Source of the DNA: JAIPAH01 sp964345255
GTDB lineage: Bacteria; Bacteroidota; Bacteroidia; Bacteroidales; JAIPAH01
NCBI GenBank assembly: GCA_964345255.1
Contig: CAYFQK010000041.1
Location: forward strand, 1 to 17,914
Length of the DNA: 17,914 nucleotides
Direction of reading: 5' to 3'
Shown: positions 1-7,057 of the stretch, piece after piece
Position numbering within the stretch: position 1 is the first letter of the stretch
Layout of the letters: each line of letters opens with the position of its first letter
Program-made: the position numbers and the translations under genes
Notes under the pieces: model-generated
Databases searched by the model: none
The model's input: only the letters and a program-made list of their open reading frames with translations
Told to the model about the DNA's origin: nothing

Positions 1-137
1 GGAATTTTGAAATCCAGCTTATCAAACCGATGCCATGTGTTATTTTTAAATGTGCGATGCTGCTCAAATATTTTTTCCTGGTTTGAGCAGGAAACCAAAA
101 AGAGTAAAGCTACCGCAAGGACGTTAAGGATTTTCAT
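1..137 (-). CDS. gldH: GldH-like gliding motility lipoprotein (partial, 5' end only)
   Basis: The reading frame starts at an ATG read from 137 down and runs open off the left edge, so only the first 45 residues are visible. They begin MKILNVLAVALLFLVSCSNQ: a short lipoprotein signal peptide with a lipobox (LVSC) and the lipidated cysteine at residue 17. The mature part (EKIFEQHRTFKNNTWHRFDK) resembles the start of GldH, where an 'xVFDEY...W.K' pattern follows the lipid cysteine. In Flavobacterium, GldH is a lipoprotein needed for gliding, but homologues also occur in non-gliding Bacteroidota. The gene lies 103 bases downstream of a thioredoxin-like lipoprotein gene, from which a terminator separates it, and a good -7 box sits just before it. 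That it is a lipoprotein is directly seen; the GldH assignment rests on a short N-terminal resemblance and is moderate. Confidence 0.6.
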   Translation of the reverse strand, partial: MKILNVLAVALLFLVSCSNQEKIFEQHRTFKNNTWHRFDKLDFKI

Positions 138-152
138 AAGTTCGTTTTTCTG

Positions 153-160
153 CAAAATTA
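153..160 (-). promoter_or_regulatory. Candidate promoter -7 box for gldH-like gene
   Basis: On the minus strand this reads TAATTTTG, an exact match to the Bacteroidota -7 consensus TAnnTTTG. A TTTTC stretch lies 19 bases upstream, where the -33 TTTG box is expected; it is only a partial match and falls in the T-tract of the upstream terminator. Initiation would fall close to 146, leaving a very short leader of about 9 bases before the ATG at 137. Inferred from sequence alone. Confidence 0.4.
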
Positions 161-174
161 ACGCATTTAAATAC

Positions 175-210
175 GGAAAGAAAAGGGCGAAAGAGGGATA
201 TCTTTCGCCC
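175..210 (-). terminator. Rho-independent terminator after the TlpA-like gene
   Basis: On the minus strand GGGCGAAAGA (210-201 is its partner arm, 194-185 the other) forms a perfect 10-bp stem around a 6-base loop. The stem is followed by TTTTCTTT. It lies 31 bases past the stop codon of the thioredoxin-like lipoprotein gene and before the gldH-like gene. It should end transcription of the former and insulate the latter. Confidence 0.85.
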
Positions 211-240
211 GGCATTTAAGTGTAATTTTTTGACAGAAAG

Positions 241-1332
241 TTAAAAGATTTCCTCAAGTTTTTTATGCAGATCTTCTCCTCTGAGATTTTTATCAATTAT
301 CGTTCCTTCTTCATCGAGAAGATAGTTTTGAGGAATCGACATCACCCCGTATTTATTACTGGCTTTATTTTCCCATCCCTCCAAATCAGAAACATGAGTC
401 CAGGTAAGGTTGTCTTCTTCAATGGCTTTAAGCCAGTTTTCTTTTTTCCTGTCAAGGGAGACTCCTAAAACAGTAAAACCATCATCATTATATTTTTGAT
501 AAGCCTTAACAACATTCGGGTTTTCTGCGCGGCAGGGACTACACCAGGCGGCCCAGAAATCAAGAAGTACGTGTTGTCCTCTGAAGTCCGATAGCGAGAC
601 AGGTTCTCCTTCGGTGTTATCCATTGTAAAATCAGGAGCTTTTTTTCCTATTTGTGTGCGCTCCAGCTTAGTTATCCTGTCTTTCAACTGATTAACGTAA
701 TAAGAATTTTTTATTGATGGATCAAAACCGCTGACTGTTTTCTTAAGTTTCTCCAGATCATAGTTGTAAGCGAAACGGTTTGCTATGTATGCAGCCACAA
801 CGCTATTCGGGTGATCTTCAACAAAGTTGTCACTATAGCTCCTTCTGATGCTATCAAGCTTGCGGTATTGATTCTCATAAAGCTTCATTTCTTCCTTATT
901 TTTCTGCATCTGTGCCTGGCGATACTTATTGTAAATATCACGCTGCTGATCGCGAAGCTGATTTAGCCTCCTTTGGTATTTTTCATAGGTTTTTTGAGTC
1001 GCCGAGCCCTTTACCGTGGTTTTTTTCAAAGAATCAACATGCCCGTTGATTGCAATATTTGATGCTTCATTGAAAAAAGTGATTTCAGCATCAAGGTTCT
1101 CAAAAGTAATGTATTGCTGTGTGGGGATGTCAAGCAGGCCTTTAAAGGTAAAACTTCCGCTACTGGTTTTAACGGAGTCAATCTTTTTAAAATCGTCGTC
1201 TGAAGGGCCTTGCAGGTATACATATTGATCATCGAGCCCTCCAATATTCCCTTCGATTTTAAAACTGTTTTTGTCATTATTACATGATAATGTGATGGCT
1301 ATCACAACCGACAGATAAATCAGTTTCTTCAT
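241..1332 (-). CDS. TlpA-type thiol-disulfide oxidoreductase lipoprotein with DUF4369-like N-terminus
   Basis: A 363-residue periplasm-facing lipoprotein predicted to reduce or exchange disulfides in exported proteins. Residues 1-17 are a lipoprotein signal ending in TLSC, with Cys17 lipidated. Residues about 23-110 look like the DUF4369 beta domain (FKIEGNI..., DSVKTSSGSFTFKG) common ahead of TlpA domains in Bacteroidota. Residues about 113-170 are highly charged and probably helical or coiled-coil. The AhpC/TSA-thioredoxin domain covers about 228-363, with active site WCSPC (Cys264, Cys267) and the cis-proline loop SIPQ (Pro334). Such proteins are often fed electrons by DsbD/CcdA-type membrane proteins, none of which is encoded nearby. 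The gene stands alone: 154 bases after mreD and closed by its own terminator. The family is large and the true substrate cannot be read from the sequence. Confidence 0.9.
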   Translation of the reverse strand: MKKLIYLSVVIAITLSCNNDKNSFKIEGNIGGLDDQYVYLQGPSDDDFKKIDSVKTSSGSFTFKGLLDIPTQQYITFENLDAEITFFNEASNIAINGHVDSLKKTTVKGSATQKTYEKYQRRLNQLRDQQRDIYNKYRQAQMQKNKEEMKLYENQYRKLDSIRRSYSDNFVEDHPNSVVAAYIANRFAYNYDLEKLKKTVSGFDPSIKNSYYVNQLKDRITKLERTQIGKKAPDFTMDNTEGEPVSLSDFRGQHVLLDFWAAWCSPCRAENPNVVKAYQKYNDDGFTVLGVSLDRKKENWLKAIEEDNLTWTHVSDLEGWENKASNKYGVMSIPQNYLLDEEGTIIDKNLRGEDLHKKLEEIF

Positions 1333-1413
1333 TTTGCTATTTTATTTAGTTATTCGTTGATTATCTATTGAAAGCATGTGAAAATATAAAATTATTGCAC
1401 TATTAGTTGTTAA

Positions 1414-1422
1414 AACCTGGTT
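1414..1422. other. Small dyad (AACC-T-GGTT) upstream of the TlpA-like gene
   Basis: AACC and GGTT flank one central base, and the symmetry extends imperfectly into TTAA on both sides. It lies 82 bases before the ATG of the TlpA-like gene in an AT-rich gap of 154 bases. It could be a protein-binding site, but it is short and may be chance. No clear TAnnTTTG box is visible in this gap. Confidence 0.15.
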
Positions 1423-1486
1423 AAATTATCAACAAAAATACGTTATTCTATTATAAAACAACACATTAACCCTAAACCGAAAATAT

Positions 1487-1993
1487 TTATTTTTTACCTC
1501 TTTTAGGAAACAGATATTGTGTAATCAATATAATGATTAAAGTAACCAGCGTACTTAGAGCTATCCGGTATAATAAACTGATTGGCTCATTTAGTTTAAA
1601 AACCTCGAGAATGAACAAAGCTGCATGGTGCAGAAAAACAAGATAAAGTGCATAGAGATAAAACCATTTATTCCCCATATCGGTAATGCAGGGTTCGCTG
1701 CCGTGCTCAAACTCACTTTTTTTAGAGACCAGTTTAATAATACCCGGTCGGGCAAAGGCCATCAGTGTGGTGGCAGCGGCATGTATGCCTCCTGTGTTAC
1801 TAAATATGTCCATCACTCCTCCTGTAAAAAAAGCAAGAACTAAAAGCAGCCAGCGCGGGGTTTCAAAAGGTAACAGAAGAATGAAAAGCACATAAAGATA
1901 AGGATCGATATACCCGTGAAGATTTACGTTATTCAGAATAATAATCTGAATCAAAATCAGTAAAACAAACCTTATGATATGCTTTAAATACAC
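1487..1993 (-). CDS. mreD: Rod shape-determining protein MreD
   Basis: A 168-residue very hydrophobic protein with about five membrane segments (roughly residues 6-22, 32-46, 48-64, 108-132 and 140-162), typical in length and layout for MreD. MreD is the inner-membrane partner of MreC and MreB in the elongasome that places peptidoglycan synthesis along the cell side wall. The sequence of MreD is poorly conserved, so the call leans on its place right after mreC. The start is GTG, not ATG: the mreC stop and the mreD start overlap by one base (TAGTG), which suggests translational coupling. In many Bacteroidota the next genes would be mrdA (PBP2) and rodA; here none follow and the next gene is an unrelated lipoprotein gene. 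Confidence 0.85.
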   Translation of the reverse strand: MYLKHIIRFVLLILIQIIILNNVNLHGYIDPYLYVLFILLLPFETPRWLLLVLAFFTGGVMDIFSNTGGIHAAATTLMAFARPGIIKLVSKKSEFEHGSEPCITDMGNKWFYLYALYLVFLHHAALFILEVFKLNEPISLLYRIALSTLVTLIIILITQYLFPKRGKK

Positions 1994-2850
1994 TAGTCGT
2001 TAATTTTTGTTTTTTCCATCAGGTTTTGCTGTTCTTTTCGGTAAAGATTTTTTATTACGTAGCCATATTCCAGGCTATTAAAATCTTCTGCAAACCTAAA
2101 TGTAATATTATACATATTTTGTCCGCTGTTGATATTTGCCTCATCTACTACTCCAACCATCAACCCTTCGGGAAAGATATTGGAGAATCCGCTGGTAATT
2201 ATCGAATCACCAGGATAAACATTAATATGGGCGGGGATATCGCTTAGTTTTCCATTGCTGTAGGTAGCGCCCTCCCAGCTTACGGTCCCCATTTGATCGT
2301 TTTTTTTGATTTTGGCGCTGATTTTAATATTACTATGGAGCATCGACATGGCCCAGCTAAAGTGCTTTGATGTATTTACGATGATTCCCTGAACACCGTC
2401 TGGTCCTACTAATCCCATATCCCGCTCTACGCCATGCTTTGTCCCCTTATCAATCATTAAGTAATTGTTGGCTTTGTGAATGGTATTATGAATGATTCTT
2501 ACCGGTTCGTAAACGTAATATTGGGTATAAGAGGAATCCATGCTCATAAAAGATAGCGTATCTGTTGGTGACTTCAATCCGAAATCATCTCTAAGGAATG
2601 AGCTTTTTAGCCGGCTTCTCAAGGCTGCATTTTCCTCCTGGAGTTTTTTGTTAATATCCACAAGAGCAAAATAATCTGAGGCATTGCTTACAGCCATAAA
2701 TAACGACCCTGTAACCTGATTGGTATATTGTGACAATACCGAGCGATGATACCGGTGATGCTGCACTACCCAGATTAATGTGATACCTTCAAGTAAAAGA
2801 AAAAGGAAAAAGAAGGCATGCCTTTTTAAAAAAGCTATCAGGTACCGCAT
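1993..2850 (-). CDS. mreC: Rod shape-determining protein MreC
   Basis: A 285-residue bitopic protein. A membrane segment at about residues 10-29 follows a short basic cytoplasmic tail. A short coiled-coil stretch at about 60-83 (DINKKLQEENAALRSRL) precedes the periplasmic beta-barrel domains. Family hallmarks are visible: NNYLMIDKGTKHGVERDMGL at about 128-147, then DGVQGIIV, and later GDSIITSGFSNIFPEGLMVG at about 214-233. MreC links cytoplasmic MreB filaments to the transpeptidase PBP2 in the periplasm. It starts 13 bases after the mreB stop and overlaps mreD by one base, so the three genes are almost certainly co-transcribed. Its length is usual for Bacteroidota MreC. Confidence 0.95.
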   Translation of the reverse strand: MRYLIAFLKRHAFFFLFLLLEGITLIWVVQHHRYHRSVLSQYTNQVTGSLFMAVSNASDYFALVDINKKLQEENAALRSRLKSSFLRDDFGLKSPTDTLSFMSMDSSYTQYYVYEPVRIIHNTIHKANNYLMIDKGTKHGVERDMGLVGPDGVQGIIVNTSKHFSWAMSMLHSNIKISAKIKKNDQMGTVSWEGATYSNGKLSDIPAHINVYPGDSIITSGFSNIFPEGLMVGVVDEANINSGQNMYNITFRFAEDFNSLEYGYVIKNLYRKEQQNLMEKTKIND

Positions 2851-2863
2851 AAACTACCCTTTG

Positions 2864-3886
2864 TTATTTTATCAGGAATGTAAATTTGTCAAAGTTTTTA
2901 AGTGCTATGCCTGTACCTCTGGCCACAGCTCTTAAAGGGTCTTCGGCCATGTGCACAGGAAGTTTTGTTTTCATGTTTAGTCGGCGATCAAATCCTCTCA
3001 GAAGCGCCCCACCACCGGCCAGGTAGATACCTGTCCGGAAAATATCGGCAGATAATTCCGGCGGAGTCATTTCTAAAGCGTTCAACACGGCCGCCTCAAT
3101 TTTTGAAATGGACTTATCCAGGGCATGGGCGATTTCTGCATAGTTAACTTTGATTTCTTTTGGAATACCCGTCAGCATATCGCGGCCATGCACAGCAAAA
3201 TCATCCGGTGGGTTTTCCAGGTCGGTAACGGCAGCTCCTACCTCACGTTTAATACGCTCAGCGGTTCTTTCACCTATATTGATATTATGTTGCTTACGCA
3301 TGTATTCCACGATGTCGTTCGTAAAATCGTCTCCTGCAATGCGGATGGATTTGTTGTTGACAATCCCTCCGAGAGCAACTACGGCGATTTCACTGGTTCC
3401 CCCTCCTACGTCAATAATCATATTTCCTGTAGGTTCAAGCACATCAATGCCTATACCTATGGCCGCAGCCATGGGTTCGTGAATCAGGCGAACCTCTTTT
3501 GCTCCGGCTTGCTCAGCCGAGTCTTTTACGGCGCGTTCTTCTACTTCTGTAATGCCTGAGGGGATACAGATAACCATTTTGAGGGCCGGCGGGAAAAGCG
3601 TATTGGGCGATCCGATCATTTTTATCATCTCCCGGATCATATATTCGGCTGATTGAAAATCGGCGATAACGCCATCGCGAAGAGGTCTGACAGTTTTTAT
3701 GTTTTCATGGGTTTTCCCATGCATCATAAGGGCTTTTTTTCCGAAAGCTATAATTTTTCCTGTGCTTCGCTCGATAGCAACGATAGAAGGTTCATCCACA
3801 ACTACTTTGTCATTGTGAATGATAATGGTATTAGCTGTGCCGAGGTCTATTGCTATTTCTCTGGTTAAGAATGAAAATAATCCCAT
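2864..3886 (-). CDS. mreB: Rod shape-determining protein MreB (actin-like ATPase)
   Basis: A 340-residue actin homologue that polymerises on the inner face of the cytoplasmic membrane and guides side-wall synthesis. The phosphate-1 motif IDLGTANT is at residues 13-20, the phosphate-2 motif DVGGGTSE starts at Asp159, and the adenosine-binding motif AGGGALLRGFD lies at 290-300. The MreB signature HEPMAAAIG is at about 136-144. A hydrophobic N-terminal stretch (MGLFSFL) is consistent with direct membrane contact. Length matches the family. It sits 21 bases after purH and 13 bases before mreC, so it appears to be transcribed from the purH side. Confidence 0.98.
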   Translation of the reverse strand: MGLFSFLTREIAIDLGTANTIIIHNDKVVVDEPSIVAIERSTGKIIAFGKKALMMHGKTHENIKTVRPLRDGVIADFQSAEYMIREMIKMIGSPNTLFPPALKMVICIPSGITEVEERAVKDSAEQAGAKEVRLIHEPMAAAIGIGIDVLEPTGNMIIDVGGGTSEIAVVALGGIVNNKSIRIAGDDFTNDIVEYMRKQHNINIGERTAERIKREVGAAVTDLENPPDDFAVHGRDMLTGIPKEIKVNYAEIAHALDKSISKIEAAVLNALEMTPPELSADIFRTGIYLAGGGALLRGFDRRLNMKTKLPVHMAEDPLRAVARGTGIALKNFDKFTFLIK

Positions 3887-3907
3887 TTATTGAAAAGTTT
3901 GTTAAAA

Positions 3908-5437
3908 TTAATGTTTAAAATGTCGAATACCTGTAAAAACCATAGCCATTTCATTTTCGTTGCAATAATCAATCGATTCCTGGTCTCTGATTGATCCCCC
4001 TGGTTGTATTATTGCATCTATCCCTGCTTCCCTGGCTATTTCAACTGAATCGGAGAATGGGAAAAAGGCATCTGAAGCCATAACCGCATTCTGTAGATTG
4101 TGATTGAAATTCTTTGCTTTATCAATGGCCTGCTTAAGGGCATCCACTCTGGATGTTTGACCTATTCCACTGGCCAATAGCTGCTTATTTTTTACAAGGA
4201 CGATGGCATTAGATTTTGAATGCTTAACGACTTTGTTGGCAAAAATAAGATCTTCTATTTGTTTTTCAGTCGGTTTGTTGTCAGTAACTATTTGAAAATT
4301 TTCCTCTGATTCCACATTGAGGTCCCTGTCTTGCTCTGCCATGCCATTCAGAACAGATCGGAATTGTTTTTTGGGGAATTGGTAATTGTTTTTTCTGAGG
4401 ATAATTCGTTTTTTCTTTTGCTTAAGGAGTTCTAATGCAGAATCCTCATAACCAGGGGCTAATATAACCTCAAAAAATAGTTTATTTATTTCTTTCGCGG
4501 TTTCCTGGTCTACAGCTGTATTTGTAATTAAGATTCCCCCAAATGCTGAAACCGGATCGCCTGCAAAGGCTTCTTTCCAGGCCTCAGAAAGCTCCGGCCT
4601 TGTGGCGATGCCACAGGCATTATTGTGTTTTAATACTGCAAACGTAGGCTCGTCTCCATAATCCTGAATTAGATTTATGGCGGCATCAATATCTATGAGG
4701 TTATTATAGGATATTTCTTTGCCATGAAGCTGGTGAAAAACATTGTCCAGCCTCCCGTAGTACGATCCGTTTTGATGTGGATTTTCGCCATAGCGAAGCT
4801 GTTTATGTGTTTTTTCAGAATGGCGGAATTGTTTGAGGTTTTCTTCACGGTTGAAATAATTAAAAATAGCAGTATCGTAGTGCGATGATACAGCAAAGGC
4901 CTTTGCGGCGAATTTTCGTCTTTCCTGCAAAGTAGTTGTACCCTGGTTTCTCTGGATAATTTCCAGAAAATCATCATACTGGTCGGAAGATGAGATAGTG
5001 ATGACGTCGTTGTAGTTTTTTGCTCCGGCTCTAATAAGCGAAATTCCTCCGATATCTATTTTTTCTATGATGTCTTCCTCTTTTGTGGTGCTTGCCAGTG
5101 TGGCTTCGAAAGGGTAAAGATCTACAATAACAAGATCAAAAGCAGGAATCTCGTAGGATTTCATCTCGTTGATATCTTCTTTTTGCTCTTGCCTTGAGAG
5201 AATGCCGCCAAAGACTTTGGGATGAAGGGTTTTTACCCTTCCGCCCAGAATAGAAGGATACGATGTAATGTCTTCTACCTTGCGGGCCTTATAGGCTTTA
5301 TCTTTGATAAAATCATAAGTCCCGCCCGTTGAAATAAGCTCTACATTCAAAGCCTGGAGCCTTTGAATTATTTTATCAATGCCTTCTTTGTTGTAGACCG
5401 AAATTAAAGCTTTACGGATCTTTTTTTTATCTTCCAT
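3908..5437 (-). CDS. purH: Bifunctional AICAR transformylase / IMP cyclohydrolase
   Basis: A 509-residue cytosolic enzyme carrying out the last two steps of purine synthesis: formylation of AICAR with 10-formyl-tetrahydrofolate, then ring closure to IMP. The N-terminal MGS-like cyclohydrolase domain (about 1-150) shows STGGTYDFI at about 36-44 and GGRVKTLHPKVFGGIL at 65-80. The transformylase domain (about 200-509) shows RYGENPHQ at 215-222, LKHNNACG at 269-276 (the Lys-His pair of the active site), GDPVSAFGG at 293-301 and SDAFFPFSDSVE at 455-466. It is full length and intact. purH directly upstream of mreB is a recurring arrangement in Bacteroidota, so its promoter in the 5438-5618 gap probably drives the mre genes too. 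Confidence 0.98.
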   Translation of the reverse strand: MEDKKKIRKALISVYNKEGIDKIIQRLQALNVELISTGGTYDFIKDKAYKARKVEDITSYPSILGGRVKTLHPKVFGGILSRQEQKEDINEMKSYEIPAFDLVIVDLYPFEATLASTTKEEDIIEKIDIGGISLIRAGAKNYNDVITISSSDQYDDFLEIIQRNQGTTTLQERRKFAAKAFAVSSHYDTAIFNYFNREENLKQFRHSEKTHKQLRYGENPHQNGSYYGRLDNVFHQLHGKEISYNNLIDIDAAINLIQDYGDEPTFAVLKHNNACGIATRPELSEAWKEAFAGDPVSAFGGILITNTAVDQETAKEINKLFFEVILAPGYEDSALELLKQKKKRIILRKNNYQFPKKQFRSVLNGMAEQDRDLNVESEENFQIVTDNKPTEKQIEDLIFANKVVKHSKSNAIVLVKNKQLLASGIGQTSRVDALKQAIDKAKNFNHNLQNAVMASDAFFPFSDSVEIAREAGIDAIIQPGGSIRDQESIDYCNENEMAMVFTGIRHFKH

Positions 5438-5576
5438 CTGCCTCGCTGTTTCTTTACTAACTTTTTTGAAATCAATAGCTTCCTGACACGGAGAGGCTAT
5501 TCTCCCAAACGTGCAATTTTAATCAAATTCCAGCCAAGAAACAATATATTTTTCACTTATTTAGCGCATTTTATCA

Positions 5577-5584
5577 TAATTTTG
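5577..5584 (+). promoter_or_regulatory. Candidate promoter -7 box for the ABC permease gene
   Basis: TAATTTTG matches the Bacteroidota -7 consensus TAnnTTTG exactly, 34 bases ahead of the permease start at 5619. A TTTTTC stretch lies about 22 bases upstream, a weak and slightly far -33 candidate. The 181-base gap is divergent, so the purH promoter should lie in it on the other strand; I could not pick out a convincing box for it. Confidence 0.35.
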
Positions 5585-5618
5585 GAGTTTGATAATTCAG
5601 AAATAATGTAATAGAGAT

Positions 5619-6866
5619 ATGATTCTGTTCCTTCGTTTGTTTCGGGAAAGCTATTTGTTTGCTATTCAGGCTATCCTTTTGAATAAAATTCGAACCGTTC
5701 TCACGCTGCTGGGGATTACTATCGGAATATTTGCAGTGATCTCGGTTTTTACTGTTTTTGATTCCCTTGAAAAAGAGCTTCGGTCATCTATTAATCAGTT
5801 TGGCAGCAAAGTTTTGTTTATTCAAAAATGGCCGTGGGCTGTAGGCCAATCCGACTATCCCTGGTGGAAATATATGAACCGCCCCGAGCCTTCGGTGGAA
5901 GAACTGGAACGAATAGGCTCAAGGGCCCAAACGGTAGGGCATGCCTCATTTATGACAGGCATTAACCGCACTGTGGAAAAGGGAAGCGTTGCCCTGGAGA
6001 GCACTACCGCATTGGGGGTTTCTTATGACTATGCTGATGTAATCTCTTTTGAGTTGAAAAGGGGGCGATATTTTACGCGGGCTGAGCAGAAGGCCGGAAG
6101 AAATGTTGCCCTGATTGGCAGTAAAGTAAAAAACACCCTTTTCAGAGATCTTGATGCTGTAGGGAAAGAAATTAAGGTAGGCGGAAGAAAAGTATCTGTT
6201 ATCGGGGTGATTAAGGAAGAGGGAGAGGACCCTTTTGGCGATTCTCATGATTGGCGGGTGGTGGTGCCGGTGAATTACCTTCGGACACTCGCTGATATTA
6301 AAGATAATGGCTCCACCATTATGGTGAAAGGGAAAGAAAAAATTTCTATCGATGAGATGAAAGCAGAAGTAAAAGGAATAATGCGTTCGGCCCGAAAACT
6401 TAAGCCAGGAGCGGAAGATAATTTTGCAATTAATGAAACCAGTATCCTCACCCAGGGATTTGACCAGTTTTTTGGGATCGTTTCGATGGTTGGATGGCTC
6501 ATAGGGGGCTTCTCATTGCTTGTTGGGGGTTTTGGAATTGCGAATATTATGTTTGTTTCTGTGAAGGAGCGGGTGAATCAGATTGGAATACAAAAATCAT
6601 TGGGGGCTAAAAAATATTTTATCCTGCTCCAGTTTTTATTTGAGGCTGTTTTTCTATCGATTATTGGTGGCTTTTTCGGGTTACTTTTTGTTTACCTGGG
6701 AACCCTGGTGGCAAACTCATTCGATGTGGGAATAACTTTTGTCTTAACGGCAGGCAATGTAGCATTAGCAGTCATCGTCTCAGCAATTATTGGTCTGCTG
6801 GCCGGACTCATTCCGGCTTATCAGGCCTCGCGCCTTGACCCGGTGGAGGCGATGCGTTCGGCTTAG
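5619..6866 (+). CDS. MacB/FtsX-family ABC transporter permease
   Basis: A 415-residue inner-membrane protein with the MacB layout: a first membrane helix at about residues 25-46, a large periplasmic domain (about 47-280), then three helices at about 285-312, 335-362 and 378-402. It ends with YQASRLDPVEAMRS, the conserved tail of FtsX-like permeases, and the core contains VKERVNQIGIQKSLGAK, the typical coupling stretch. MacB-type systems are mechanotransmitters that work with a separate outer-membrane or periplasmic partner to move lipids, peptides or drugs across the envelope. This protein has no ATP-binding domain, and no ATPase gene is adjacent in the window, so the partner must be encoded elsewhere. 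The substrate cannot be told. ATG at 5619 sits 34 bases after a -7 box. The gene appears monocistronic. Confidence 0.9.
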   Translation: MILFLRLFRESYLFAIQAILLNKIRTVLTLLGITIGIFAVISVFTVFDSLEKELRSSINQFGSKVLFIQKWPWAVGQSDYPWWKYMNRPEPSVEELERIGSRAQTVGHASFMTGINRTVEKGSVALESTTALGVSYDYADVISFELKRGRYFTRAEQKAGRNVALIGSKVKNTLFRDLDAVGKEIKVGGRKVSVIGVIKEEGEDPFGDSHDWRVVVPVNYLRTLADIKDNGSTIMVKGKEKISIDEMKAEVKGIMRSARKLKPGAEDNFAINETSILTQGFDQFFGIVSMVGWLIGGFSLLVGGFGIANIMFVSVKERVNQIGIQKSLGAKKYFILLQFLFEAVFLSIIGGFFGLLFVYLGTLVANSFDVGITFVLTAGNVALAVIVSAIIGLLAGLIPAYQASRLDPVEAMRSA

Positions 6867-6934
6867 GGTCCTAATTTTTAAATTGTTGCTTTTTTCTGGC
6901 TTGTCCAGGTTAGGGGGAGAAAGATCCTTCAGCA

Positions 6935-6949
6935 GCTTTAGCTTAAAGC
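6935..6949 (+). terminator. Weak hairpin after the permease gene
   Basis: GCTTTA and TAAAGC form a perfect 6-bp stem around the loop GCT, followed by GCTTTTCAGTTTAAAAG. It lies about 70 bases past the permease stop. The stem is AT-rich and the T-run is short, so it is at best a weak terminator. Confidence 0.25.
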
Positions 6950-7027
6950 GCTTTTCAGTTTAAAAGTAACGTGACTTACCTGCAATCATGCTGGAAAAAC
7001 AAATCAATGGTTGGGGCTATTTTTTTG

Positions 7028-7035
7028 TAATTTCG
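7028..7035 (+). promoter_or_regulatory. Candidate promoter -7 box for aspS
   Basis: TAATTTCG is one step from the TAnnTTTG consensus and sits 22 bases before the aspS ATG at 7058. That leaves a short A-rich leader with no Shine-Dalgarno site, as is usual in this phylum. No clear -33 box is visible. The 191-base gap holds nothing else recognisable apart from the weak hairpin nearer the permease gene. Confidence 0.35.
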
Positions 7036-7057
7036 CGGCGAACCAAAAAAAAGAAAA

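Noticed and set aside
7..219. Plus-strand ORF of 70 codons at the left edge
   Set aside because: It is antisense to the gldH-like gene and runs across the terminator; the minus-strand frame has a clear lipoprotein signal and a good promoter box.
5490..5505. Small hairpin (GGAGA/TCTCC) in the purH leader as a possible riboswitch
   Set aside because: Only a 5-bp stem with a 6-base loop; no purine riboswitch core or multi-stem junction could be found around it.
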